In this document: one piece after another, positions 31,884 to 40,389 of the stretch | Numbering within the stretch: the stretch's first letter is position 1 | How the letters are laid out: each line of letters opens with the position of its first letter | DNA from: Streptomyces barringtoniae | Lineage (GTDB): Bacteria; Actinomycetota; Actinomycetes; Streptomycetales; Streptomycetaceae | Length of the DNA: 64,000 nt | Direction: 5' to 3' | NCBI RefSeq assembly: GCF_020819595.1 | Contig: NZ_JAJHNP010000004.1 | Coordinates: 62,001 to 126,000, forward strand | Position numbers and translations under genes: made by a program | The notes under the pieces: model-generated | The model's database searches: none | What the model was told of the DNA's origin: nothing | The model's input: only the letters and a program-made list of their open reading frames with translations

Positions 31884-33092
31884 TCAGGCCGTCACACCGT
31901 CCCGGCGCATCGCTGCGATCTCGTCGTCCGTCATCCCCACGGCACGCAGCAGCGCCTCGGTGTGCTGCCCGAGCGCGGGCACATCACCCATCCGTGCCTC
32001 GTCCCCGCCCGGCAGTGTGATGGGAGGCAGCAGCGCCTTCAGCGGCCCGACCGGCGAACCCACCTCACGCCACCGCTCCCGGGCCGCCAGCTGCGGGTGC
32101 CCGGCCAGTTCGTGCAGATCACGCAGCCGGGCACAGGCGATGCCCGCCTTCTCCAGCCGGGCCAGCGCCTCCTCGGCGTCCAGCGCGCCGAGCGCACGCG
32201 CCACCAGCTCGTCCGTCCTCTGCCGGTTCGCGACCCGTGACGCGTTCGTGGCGTACGCCGGGTCCGTCCCCAGCTCCGGTCGGCCCATGACCTGTTCGGC
32301 CAGCCGCCGCCACTCCCGGTCGTTCTGCACGGACAGCAGCACCCGTCCGCCGTCCGCCGTCGGATAGGCGTCGTAGGGCGCGATGACGGCGTGCGCGAGG
32401 CCGGTGCGCGCCGGGGGCTCACCTCCATGCATCGCATGGTGCAGTGGATGCCCCAGCCACTCGGCGAGCGCCTCCAGCATCGACACCTCCACCGGCCCGC
32501 CCCGCCCGGTCGTCCCCCGCCGCACGAGGGCCGCCAGCACGCCGGAGAACGCGTACATGGCCGCCGCGATGTCCGCCGCCGGGACGCCCGCCTTCACCGG
32601 CTGCTCCGGCGTGCCGGTCACCGACACGAGCCCCGCCTCGCACTGCACGAGCATGTCGTACGCCCGCTTGTCCGCGTACGGCCCCGAGGAGCCGTACCCG
32701 GAGATGTCCACGGCGATCAGCCGCGGATGCGCCGCGCACAGCGTGGCCGCGTCGAGACCGAGCCGGGCCGCCGCCCCGTGGGCGAGGTTCTGCACGAACA
32801 CGTCCGCGTCCGCGATCAGCCGCCGTACGACGTCCAGGCCCCGCGGATCCTTCAGATCCACGGCGATGGACTCCTTGCCGCGGTTGCACCACACGAAGTG
32901 CGAGGCGAGACCGCGGGCCGCCGTGTCGTAGCCGCGCGCGAAGTCGCCGCCGTCGACCCGCTCCACCTTGATGACCCGGGCTCCCAGGTCGGCGAGCTGC
33001 CGGGTCGCGAAGGGCGCGGACACGGCTTGTTCGACGGCGACGACGGTGATGCCGGCAAGGGGCAGGGGCTGGGTGTCCGTGGGCTGTTCCAT
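31884..33092 (-). CDS. CaiB/BaiF-family CoA-transferase
   Basis: 402 aa, full length for a type III CoA-transferase. LPLAGITVVAVEQAVSAPFA and LADLGARVIKVERVDGGDFAR open the Rossmann-like domain, and WCNRGKESIAVDLKDPRGLD and VFVQNLAHGAAARLGLD follow; the catalytic Asp is expected in the AYDMLVQCEAGLVSVTG segment (KRAYD). It would move CoA between organic acids. No acid is identified by context; ATG at 33092. Possibly part of a catabolic set with the hmgA region, but the direct neighbours do not support a pathway. Confidence 0.9.
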   Translation of the reverse strand: MEQPTDTQPLPLAGITVVAVEQAVSAPFATRQLADLGARVIKVERVDGGDFARGYDTAARGLASHFVWCNRGKESIAVDLKDPRGLDVVRRLIADADVFVQNLAHGAAARLGLDAATLCAAHPRLIAVDISGYGSSGPYADKRAYDMLVQCEAGLVSVTGTPEQPVKAGVPAADIAAAMYAFSGVLAALVRRGTTGRGGPVEVSMLEALAEWLGHPLHHAMHGGEPPARTGLAHAVIAPYDAYPTADGGRVLLSVQNDREWRRLAEQVMGRPELGTDPAYATNASRVANRQRTDELVARALGALDAEEALARLEKAGIACARLRDLHELAGHPQLAARERWREVGSPVGPLKALLPPITLPGGDEARMGDVPALGQHTEALLRAVGMTDDEIAAMRRDGVTA

Positions 33093-33203
33093 GACCGGAT
33101 CATGGCCCGCGACCGGCGGGTTTGTCAGCAGCCCGGCAACCGGTGAACCGCGAACGCGCCGAGCGTCGACCCGCGCTCCTGAGGAAGCCGCTCCACGCCG
33201 CCG

Positions 33204-34358
33204 CTAGATCAGGGCGAACTGGCCCTCCGGGCCCTCCTCGTGGTGGTCCAGGACCGAGGCGGGGCGGCGGGAGGACTCCGGCGCCGGGAGGATGCCCGCC
33301 TCCCGCAGGCCGGTCGCCGTGATCGAGGTCGTCACCTTCAACTCGGCCCGCTGCGGCCGCAGTTCGGCCAGCAGGGCCAGAACCGTGATCAGTTCCAGCA
33401 GTTCCGACGTCCAGGCCTGCGGCCAGCCCGCCGGGCGGATCGCGGCCAGCGTGCCCGGTTCGGCCGCCGTCGTGCGGGCGGTGAACCAGGACTCCAGGAC
33501 CCGGACCCCGGCCACCTCGTAGTCCCAGGCCTGCGGTGGCACGGGGGAGATGCGGCCCTCGTCGACGTGGAGGGTCTCGTCGTCGGAGTCGTAGAGAAGA
33601 GTGCCGGGCCGGGTCGGCAGGGGTGCGCGGACGTAGGGGCGGCGGCCGCCCGGCAGCTTGGGGCGTTCGCCGTCGCGGCGCATCAGCCACAGCATGCGGC
33701 GGCCCAGTTCGACCCCGGCCGACCAGATGTCCGGGTCGTCGGTGAGCGGGACGGTCAGGGCGGGAGTGGTGGCCGCCAGGATCCAGGAGAGTACGTCGAC
33801 CGGAGCGGGGGACTCGCCCAGGCGGTCGGCAAGGTGGGCCGCGAGGCCCGGCGCGAGATTCGGTTCGTTGCCACCGGGGCGGCGGTACAAGGGGCGGACG
33901 CGGCCGGTGCGGAGCGTGGGCAGCAGCGAGGTCGCCAGGAGCGGGCCGTCCTCGTCTCCCGTCTCCACCGTGAAGACCTGGTGCGCGTCCGCCACCCGCC
34001 ACAGCTCCGGGCGCGCGGCGTCGATCAGCCGGTGGTCCGGGATCAGCCACTGCTCGTCGAAGGGCGCCGACAGGACGCGGACCGGCTCGGCGCAGGGGCC
34101 CTCGGCGCGGGCCAGCCGCTCGGTACCGGTGGACTGGCCCGGGAGCTGGCCCACCGCGGAGTGCGGCGTGCGGGCCCGGGTCGGCTCGAAGAGGGCCTCG
34201 CGGTCCGGTCCCTCGGCCTTGAGCAGGGCCTCCCACCGGGCCTTCAGGGAACCGGGATCGGGTGCCGTCGGCCAGGCGCGGCCAGGCCGCAGCGGTGCGA
34301 CGGACCACGGCATGAGGTCCGCCAGCAGCGGAGCGTCGTCGTGCGTCACGCAGGGCAT
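33204..34358 (-). CDS. Stand-alone type ISP restriction-modification specificity domain
   Basis: 384 aa with no helicase, nuclease or methyltransferase motifs. The sequence resembles the C-terminal target-recognition part of single-chain type ISP enzymes (LlaBIII type). Key stretches are PFDEQWLIPDHRLIDAARPELW, HQVFTVE, PLLATSLLPTLRTG, the LYRRPGGNEPNLAPGL turn and a helical C-terminus (SELLELITVLALLAEL). A full ISP enzyme is about 1500 aa, so this is either a relic or a protein with its own DNA-binding role. GTG at 34349 is an alternative start. No methylase or nuclease lies in the window. Confidence 0.7.
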   Translation of the reverse strand: MPCVTHDDAPLLADLMPWSVAPLRPGRAWPTAPDPGSLKARWEALLKAEGPDREALFEPTRARTPHSAVGQLPGQSTGTERLARAEGPCAEPVRVLSAPFDEQWLIPDHRLIDAARPELWRVADAHQVFTVETGDEDGPLLATSLLPTLRTGRVRPLYRRPGGNEPNLAPGLAAHLADRLGESPAPVDVLSWILAATTPALTVPLTDDPDIWSAGVELGRRMLWLMRRDGERPKLPGGRRPYVRAPLPTRPGTLLYDSDDETLHVDEGRISPVPPQAWDYEVAGVRVLESWFTARTTAAEPGTLAAIRPAGWPQAWTSELLELITVLALLAELRPQRAELKVTTSITATGLREAGILPAPESSRRPASVLDHHEEGPEGQFALI

Positions 34359-34382
34359 GGTAAGGCCTGTGCCCGACCGGTA

Positions 34383-35132
34383 TCAGGTCGCATCCAAGGT
34401 GACCGTGAACGAGAACCGGTCCCCCCGATACTGGATCACCGCCACATCCAGCACCCGCCCACCGCTGTCATAGGTCACCCCGGTGTAGTGCAGGATCGGA
34501 CTGAGCAGCGGCACCTGCAGCAGCCGCGCGGTCTCCGGGTCCGCGAGCCGCGCCTCCACCGTGTCCGTGATACGGCTGATGTCCGCCCCGACCACGTCCC
34601 GCAGTACCTTCGTCATCGGCCAGCGGACCAGGTCCTCCAGGTCGATGCGCGCGGCGAGTTCGGGGCGGACGTGGTTGACGGCGTGGTTGGTCGGCTCGCC
34701 GGTCTTCTCGTCGCTGCGGAGGCGGTGGTACGTCATCACCTCCGCGAGGTCCGGGAAGTACTCGGCGGCCCCGGCCGGCACCGGTGTCATCCCGTGGTCC
34801 AGCAGCTCCGTCGTCATCCCGGACTGCTGGGCCACGATCGCGTCCACCGAGCCCAGCAGCCGGACGGGCGCCCCCCGCCGGACGCCGGGCTCGATGAACG
34901 TGCCCCGCCTCCGGTGGCGGCTGATCAGCCCCTCGTCCTCCAGTTCCTTCAGTGCCTGCCGCATGGTCAGCACGCTCACGCCGTAGTGCTCCGCCAACTG
35001 CTCCTCCGTGGGCAGCCGCAGCGGGTCCTCGGGGGAGCGGCCGAGTATCGAGGCGCGCAGCGACTGCGACACCTGGTACCACAGCGGCAGCTTGCGGTTC
35101 AGGACGATCGAATCCGGGGCGAAGGAGGTCAC
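34383..35132 (-). CDS. GntR-family regulator with UTRA sensor domain
   Basis: 249 aa, GTG start. The winged helix is LPLWYQVSQSLRASILG with LPTEEQLAEHYGVSVLTMRQALKELEDEGLISRHRRRGTF (about 15-80). A UTRA (HutC-type) ligand domain follows (about 90-245), ending VAVIQYRGDRFSFTVTLD, a classic UTRA end. UTRA regulators bind sugars, histidine intermediates or other small acids. It lies directly downstream of hmgA on the same strand (45-bp gap), so it may be co-transcribed with and control tyrosine/homogentisate catabolism. Confidence 0.92.
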   Translation of the reverse strand: MTSFAPDSIVLNRKLPLWYQVSQSLRASILGRSPEDPLRLPTEEQLAEHYGVSVLTMRQALKELEDEGLISRHRRRGTFIEPGVRRGAPVRLLGSVDAIVAQQSGMTTELLDHGMTPVPAGAAEYFPDLAEVMTYHRLRSDEKTGEPTNHAVNHVRPELAARIDLEDLVRWPMTKVLRDVVGADISRITDTVEARLADPETARLLQVPLLSPILHYTGVTYDSGGRVLDVAVIQYRGDRFSFTVTLDAT

Positions 35133-35177
35133 TCGGCTATCCGTACCTGTCGATGAACGTCAGGCGCAACAGAGGCG

Positions 35178-36512
35178 TCATGCGCGGAAATGGCGCTGGA
35201 GCCCCTGCCACACGTCGTCGTAGCGCCGCTGGAGGTGGTCCGCACCGGCCGCGTGCGGGGTGAGGGTCACCGGCCAGCGGGTCTCGAACATGAACGCCAG
35301 CCCGTCGTCGATCTTCTGCGGCCTGAGCTCGGCCGCGCTGGCCCTGTCGAAGGTCTCCCGGTCCGGGCCGTGCGCCGACATCATGTTGTGCAGCGAGCCG
35401 CCGCCCGGCACGAAACCCTCCGCCTTGGCGTCGTACGCGCCCTCGACCAGGCCCATGTACTCGCTCATCACGTTCCGGTGGAAGTACGGCGGCCGGAAGG
35501 TGTCCTCGCCCACCAGCCAGCGCGGGGCGAAGACGACGAAGTCGACGCCGGCCAGGCCCGGGGTGTCCGACGGAGAGGTCAGGACCGTGAAGATCGAGGG
35601 GTCCGGGTGGTCGTAGGAGATGGTGCCGATCACATTGAAACGGCGCAGGTCATAGACGTAGGGCACATGGTTGCCGTGCCAGGCGACCACATCGAGCGGG
35701 GAGTGGTCGTAGGTGGCCGTCCAGAGGTTGCCGCAGAACTTGTTCACCACCTCCACCGGGCCCGCCACGTCCTCGTACGCGGCGACCGGCGCCCGGAAGT
35801 CCCGGGCGTTGGCGAGGCCGTTGGCGCCGATCGGACCGAGGTCGGGCAGCTGGAAGGGCGCGCCGTAGTTCTCGCACACATAGCCCCGGGCCGTCGGGCT
35901 CTGCCCGCCATCAGACGCAGTGTCAAGCAGTTCCACACGGAAGCGCACCCCACGGGGAATCAGCGCCACATGTGCCGGCTCCACAGCGAGCCGGCCGAAC
36001 TCGGTGTGCAGCAGCAGTCCGCCGCGCTCCGGGACGATGAGCAGCTCCCCGTCGGCGTCACTGAACACACGCTCCATGGAGGCGTTGGCGTGGTACAGGT
36101 GCACGGCCATGCCCGTGCGCTGCGTCGCATCGCCGTTGCCGCCGAGCGTCCACAGGCCGGCGAGGAAGTCGGTGCCGGCCGGCGGCTCCGGCAGCGGGTT
36201 CCAGCGCAGCCGGTTGGGGTCGGGGACGGTCTCGGTGAAGGGAGCCGTGCGGATCGCGCCGTTGCCGGTGCGGGTGAACGCCGGGTGCGCGGCCGAGGGG
36301 CGGATGCGGTAGAGCCACGAGCGACGGTTGTGTGCCCGCGGCTCGGTGAAGGCCGTACCGCTCAGCTGCTCCGCGTACAGCCCGAGCGGTGCGCGCTGCG
36401 GTGAGTTGCGGCCCTCGGGCAGCGCGCCCGGCACGGCCTCCGAGGCGTGTTCGTTGCCGAATCCGGTCAGATACGACAGTCCCGCGGCGGTCTTCCGCGC
36501 GTCCCCGCTCAT
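35178..36512 (-). CDS. hmgA: Homogentisate 1,2-dioxygenase
   Basis: 444 aa, the usual length. The N-terminus [20 protein letters not shown] is diagnostic. The C-terminal iron site lies in the [16 protein letters not shown] and [16 protein letters not shown] stretches (His, Glu, His). It opens homogentisate to maleylacetoacetate in tyrosine and phenylalanine breakdown. No fumarylacetoacetase or isomerase gene adjoins it. The ATG at 36512 is preceded by an AAGGGAG SD. An ATTCCTA/TAGGAAT inverted repeat lies 23-46 bp upstream and may be its operator. Confidence 0.96.
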   Translation of the reverse strand: MSGDARKTAAGLSYLTGFGNEHASEAVPGALPEGRNSPQRAPLGLYAEQLSGTAFTEPRAHNRRSWLYRIRPSAAHPAFTRTGNGAIRTAPFTETVPDPNRLRWNPLPEPPAGTDFLAGLWTLGGNGDATQRTGMAVHLYHANASMERVFSDADGELLIVPERGGLLLHTEFGRLAVEPAHVALIPRGVRFRVELLDTASDGGQSPTARGYVCENYGAPFQLPDLGPIGANGLANARDFRAPVAAYEDVAGPVEVVNKFCGNLWTATYDHSPLDVVAWHGNHVPYVYDLRRFNVIGTISYDHPDPSIFTVLTSPSDTPGLAGVDFVVFAPRWLVGEDTFRPPYFHRNVMSEYMGLVEGAYDAKAEGFVPGGGSLHNMMSAHGPDRETFDRASAAELRPQKIDDGLAFMFETRWPVTLTPHAAGADHLQRRYDDVWQGLQRHFRA

Positions 36513-36534
36513 GATCGCTCCCTTGCGCTCCCTG

Positions 36535-36558
36535 ATTCCTATGTATCACCGTAGGAAT
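36535..36558. promoter_or_regulatory. Inverted repeat upstream of hmgA
   Basis: ATTCCTA (36535-36541) and TAGGAAT (36552-36558) are perfect 7-bp arms 10 bp apart. The distance to the hmgA ATG suits an operator over the promoter. The UTRA-GntR protein downstream is one candidate binder. Confidence 0.55.
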
Positions 36559-36675
36559 AGGCGGAGGCAGGCGCAAGAGGTCCGCGCATACTCCGCCAGG
36601 GGGACCTCGCGGGGCGGACGGAACCAGACTTCAGACGGATTCGGGTGAGCGGAGGGTTGTTCTACTCTCCAGGGC

Positions 36676-37233
36676 ATGCCGAGGACGTCGTGGACCCGCA
36701 GGACGCTCGCCGCGCTCGCGGCGTGCGTCCTGCTGCCGCTCGGCGCGGCGGCCTGCGCGTCCGGGCACACCCACGACGGCACGGTCCCGCCCTCGCCGGT
36801 CGGCAAGGTCCTGGACGACACCGACTCGACCGGCCGGCATCTGCGCGAGGTCGACAAGAGGGACGCACCGCAGGTCGGTGTCGAGGTGACCCCGCACTCC
36901 GGCGGGGGCTGGGACGTCCGGCTGACCTTCCGCCACTTCCGCTGCTCCGCACCCGGTAGCGGGTCCACGGCGGTCAGCGGACGCGGGCTCGTGTACCTCT
37001 TCGTCGACAGCCGCCGGATCACCGGGCTGCGCGCCGGCGGGTACCACCTGCCCGACGCTCTCGTCCCGCGCGGCACCCACCACGTCACCGCCCGCCTGTA
37101 CGCCGACGACGGCACCGTGTGGGCCGTGCACGGCAAGCCGGTGCAGAGCAGCGCCGACATTACGGTGTCGGACCCGGAGACGGCGTCGGGCGGGCCCCCG
37201 GCCGGCGCGGCGGCCCCGGTCGCCGGGAAATGA
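36676..37233 (+). CDS. Secreted protein or lipoprotein, unknown
   Basis: 185 aa. A signal peptide with twin basic start (PRTSWTRRTLAALAACVLLPLGAAACASG) has Cys27 after GAAA; this is a poor lipobox, while LAAC at 14-17 lies too early, so lipidation is uncertain. The mature part has beta-type segments (VEVTPHSGGGWDVRLTFRHF, LVYLFVDSRRITGL, HHVTARLYADDGTVW) and two His-rich points. I do not recognise the family. TACTCT 8 bases before the ATG suggests a very short leader. Confidence 0.72.
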   Translation: MPRTSWTRRTLAALAACVLLPLGAAACASGHTHDGTVPPSPVGKVLDDTDSTGRHLREVDKRDAPQVGVEVTPHSGGGWDVRLTFRHFRCSAPGSGSTAVSGRGLVYLFVDSRRITGLRAGGYHLPDALVPRGTHHVTARLYADDGTVWAVHGKPVQSSADITVSDPETASGGPPAGAAAPVAGK

Positions 37234-37297
37234 GTGCACCGGCCACTCTTCGCCGTACTGGAGGGCGAGGTTCACCCGGTCCCGGCGGAGAGGCATC

Positions 37298-37915
37298 ATG
37301 AAGTCCGTGCCCCACGCGACATCGCTCCGCCGTGCGCCCGTCCAGCGGCGCAGCGCCGAACGGCTGACCAGGATCCTCGACGCCTGCGCCGAACTCCTCG
37401 ACGAGGTCGGCTACGACGCCCTGAGCACCCGCGCGGTCGCCCTGCGCGCCGGTGTGCCCATCGGCTCCGTCTACCGCTTCTTCGGCAACAAGCGGCAGAT
37501 GGCCGACGCCCTCGCCCAGCGCAACCTGGAGCGGTACACCGAGCGGGTCACCGAGCGGCTGAGGAAGGCGAGCACGGGGGACTGGCGGGCCGCGATGGAC
37601 GCCGTCCTGGACGAGTACCTGGCCATGAAGCGCACCGCACCCGGCTTCGCCCTGGTCGACTTCGGCAACCAGATACCGGTCGGCGCCCGCCATGCCGAGC
37701 CCAACACCCGCGTCGCCGACCGCCTCACCGACCTGCTCTCCGGCTACCTCGGCCGCACCCCCGACGACGACCTGCGCCGGGTCTTCCTGGTCGCCGTGGA
37801 GAGCGCGGACGCCCTCGTCCAGCTGGCCTTCCGGACCGACCCGGACGGCGACGAGGCGATCATCGCCGAGACCCGGGAGCTGCTGCGGGCGTATCTGGCC
37901 CGCGTCCTGGACTGA
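37298..37915 (+). CDS. TetR-family regulator
   Basis: 205 aa. The HTH is in RILDACAELLDEVGYDALSTRAVALRAGVPIGSVYRFFGNK (about 26-67, given by its key parts), typical of TetR. The ligand-binding domain follows. SD GGAGAGG before ATG. The perfect palindrome at 37958-37975 between this gene and the downstream oxidoreductase is the obvious operator. A second copy of its core at 63523-63535 suggests a wider regulon. Ligand unknown. Confidence 0.9.
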   Translation: MKSVPHATSLRRAPVQRRSAERLTRILDACAELLDEVGYDALSTRAVALRAGVPIGSVYRFFGNKRQMADALAQRNLERYTERVTERLRKASTGDWRAAMDAVLDEYLAMKRTAPGFALVDFGNQIPVGARHAEPNTRVADRLTDLLSGYLGRTPDDDLRRVFLVAVESADALVQLAFRTDPDGDEAIIAETRELLRAYLARVLD

Positions 37916-37957
37916 CCTTCGACGGCCATCGTTCACATGAAGAGACCTCCCCTCCAT

Positions 37958-37975
37958 GCATACCGGTCGGTATGC
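37958..37975. promoter_or_regulatory. TetR operator before the molybdopterin oxidoreductase
   Basis: GCATACCG-GT-CGGTATGC is a perfect 8-2-8 palindrome, 57-74 bp before the GTG start. Its core ACCGGTCGGTATG recurs exactly, in reverse orientation, at 63523-63535. Confidence 0.75.
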
Positions 37976-38031
37976 TCGCCTCGAGCCGCTCCGCGCTCGC
38001 CCGGTACCGCCGCCGACCTCCGGGAGGACCC

Positions 38032-40263
38032 GTGTCCCGCACCGCCCTGCGAATCTGCCCCCTGTGCGAGGCCACCTGCGGGCTGACCCTCACCATCGAG
38101 GGCACCCGTGTCACCGGCGCCCGCGGTGACCGCGAGGACGTCTTCAGCAAGGGCTTCATCTGCCCCAAGGGCGCCTCCTTCGGCGCCGTCGACTCCGACC
38201 CCGACCGGCTGCGCACCCCGCTCGTGCGCCGGGACGGCGAACTGCGCGAGGCCACCTGGGAGGAGGCCTTCGACGCGGTCGCCGCAGGGCTCCGCCCCGT
38301 GGTGGAGGGGCACGGCGCGGACTCCGTCGGCGTGGTCCTCGGCAACCCCAACGTGCACACCGTGGCCGGTGCCCTCTACCCGCCGGTCCTCCTCGCCGGC
38401 CTGCGCACCCGCAGCCTGTTCACCGCCTCCACGGTCGACCAGATGCCCAAGCACGTCTCCAGCGGGCTGCTCTTCGGCGACGCGAACGCCATCCCCGTGC
38501 CGGACCTGGACCACACCGACCACCTGCTGCTCATCGGCGCCAACCCGCTGGAGTCCAACGGCAGTCTGTGCACCGCCCCCGACTTCCCGGGCAGGCTCAA
38601 GGCGCTCAAGGCCCGCGGCGGCCGGCTGACCGTGGTGGACCCGCGCCGCACCCGCACCGCGCGGCTCGCCGACCGGCACCTGGCGATCCGCCCCGGCGCC
38701 GACGCCCTGCTGCTCGCCGCGATGGCGCACACCCTCTTCGCGGAGGACCTGGCCGACCTCGCCCACCTCGCCCCGCACGTCCAGGGCCTCGACGAACTCC
38801 GGGAGTCCATACGGGACTTCACCCCCGAAGCCGTGGCCGGGGCCTGTGACATCGACGCGCCGACCATCCGCAGCCTCGCCCGTGAACTCGCCGCCGCCCC
38901 CACCGCCGCCGTCTACGCCCGCATCGGCAGCTGCACCGTCCCGCACGGCACCCTGGCCAGCTGGCTGGTGGACGTCCTCAACGTCCTCACCGGCAATCTG
39001 GACCGGCCCGGCGGCGCCCTCTTCCCGCAGGCCGCCACCGACAGGACGCCCCGCCCGGCAGGCCCGGGCCGCGGCTTCGGGCTCGGCCGCTGGCACTCCC
39101 GGGTACGGCACCTGCCCGAGGCCAAGGGCGAGTTGCCGCTCTCCGCGCTCGCCGAGGAGATCGACACCGTGACGGACCAGGGCGAGCCGGTCCGTGCGCT
39201 GATCGTCGTGGCCGCCAACCCGGTGCTGTCCGCACCCGACGGCGACCGCCTCGACAAGGCCCTGGACTCCCTCGACTTCATGGTCAGCGTCGACCCGTAC
39301 CTGAACGAGACCTCCCGCCACGCCGACGTCGTCCTGCCCCCGCCCCCGCCCTCGCAGAGCCCGCACCACGACTTCGCCTTCAACACCCTCGCCGTACGCA
39401 ACCAGGTCCGCTACACCCGTCCCGCGGTCCCGCTGGAGCCCGGCCGCATGGCCGAGAGCGAGATCCTCGCCCGGCTGATCCTCGCCGCCACCGGCATGCA
39501 CGGCGCCGACCCCGCCGCCGTGGACGCCATGGTCGTCGACCAGGCCCTGGGCAAGGCCGTCCAGGAGAAGCACTCGCCGGTGTACGGCCGTGATCCGAAG
39601 GAACTCGCCGGGCAGCTCACCGGCGAGAGCGGCCCCGAGCGGCGGCTGGACATGATGCTGCGCCTCGGCCCGTACGGCGACGGCTTCGGCGTACGACCCG
39701 ACGGGCTGACCCTGGCCAGGCTGCTCGCCCACCCGCACGGCATCGACCTCGGCCCCCTGCGTCCGCGCCTGCCGCAGCCGCTGAAGACCCGCAGCGGCAA
39801 GGTGGAGCTGCTGCCCGAGCCGATCGCCGCCGACCTGCCCCGGCTGCGTCAGGCCCTGCGCGAGCGGCCCGCCGGGCTCGTCCTCGTGGGCCGGCGCCAT
39901 CTGCGGTCCAACAACAGCTGGATGCACAACGTGCCCGCGCTCACCGGCGGCTCCAACCGCTGCACCCTGCACATCCACCCCGAGGACGCGGCCCGGCTCG
40001 GTGTCCGGGACGGGGCGGACGTACGGGTGAAGGGCGCCGGGGGAGAGGTGGTGGCGCCGGCCGAGGTCACCGATGCCGTACGGCCCGGGGTGGTGAGCCT
40101 CCCGCACGGCTGGGGCCACGACCGCCCCGGCACCCGCCTCGGCCACGCCGCGACCGCACCCGGCGTCAACGTCAACCAGCTCCTCGACGGCAGCCTGCTC
40201 GACCCACTCTCGGGCAACGCGGTCCTCAACGGCATCCCCGTCCAGCTCGCCGCAAGCCTGTGA
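38032..40263 (+). CDS. Molybdopterin-dependent oxidoreductase with N-terminal [4Fe-4S] motif
   Basis: 743 aa from GTG 38032 with SD GGGAGG. The N-terminus has Cys9, Cys12, Cys16 and Cys44 (CPLCEATCG ... ICPKG), the [4Fe-4S] site of the FdhF/NarB family. Domains for bis-MGD binding follow (LLIGANPLESNG, LTVVDPRRTRTA, IVVAANPVLS, GRRHLRSNNSWMHN and a C-terminal LHIHPEDAARLGVRDG barrel). There is no Sec codon or obvious active-site Cys near residue 135-150 (TASTVDQMPKHVSSG), so a Ser/Asp ligand or none is likely. No Tat signal, so it is cytoplasmic. No electron-transfer partner is next to it. Substrate unknown. Confidence 0.92.
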   Translation: MSRTALRICPLCEATCGLTLTIEGTRVTGARGDREDVFSKGFICPKGASFGAVDSDPDRLRTPLVRRDGELREATWEEAFDAVAAGLRPVVEGHGADSVGVVLGNPNVHTVAGALYPPVLLAGLRTRSLFTASTVDQMPKHVSSGLLFGDANAIPVPDLDHTDHLLLIGANPLESNGSLCTAPDFPGRLKALKARGGRLTVVDPRRTRTARLADRHLAIRPGADALLLAAMAHTLFAEDLADLAHLAPHVQGLDELRESIRDFTPEAVAGACDIDAPTIRSLARELAAAPTAAVYARIGSCTVPHGTLASWLVDVLNVLTGNLDRPGGALFPQAATDRTPRPAGPGRGFGLGRWHSRVRHLPEAKGELPLSALAEEIDTVTDQGEPVRALIVVAANPVLSAPDGDRLDKALDSLDFMVSVDPYLNETSRHADVVLPPPPPSQSPHHDFAFNTLAVRNQVRYTRPAVPLEPGRMAESEILARLILAATGMHGADPAAVDAMVVDQALGKAVQEKHSPVYGRDPKELAGQLTGESGPERRLDMMLRLGPYGDGFGVRPDGLTLARLLAHPHGIDLGPLRPRLPQPLKTRSGKVELLPEPIAADLPRLRQALRERPAGLVLVGRRHLRSNNSWMHNVPALTGGSNRCTLHIHPEDAARLGVRDGADVRVKGAGGEVVAPAEVTDAVRPGVVSLPHGWGHDRPGTRLGHAATAPGVNVNQLLDGSLLDPLSGNAVLNGIPVQLAASL

Positions 40264-40321
40264 CCTGGACTTTCGCGCTTATTGCTCATGCGTCAACATC
40301 TTGTTAACGCCAGTCGACGGG

Positions 40322-40379
40322 ACCTAACGTCATCGCACCGCCGACCCCCAGGTGGGATGTTCAAGGGCGAACGTTAGGT
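40322..40379. promoter_or_regulatory. Distant inverted repeat in the citrate transporter leader
   Basis: ACCTAACGT (40322-40330) and its exact complement ACGTTAGGT (40371-40379) are 40 bp apart. The right arm ends 10 bases before the ATG. This could be a two-site operator that loops DNA or, if transcribed, a long-range RNA stem hiding the start region. There is no clear SD other than the repeat region. Confidence 0.6.
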
Positions 40380-40389
40380 ATCCACTCAT

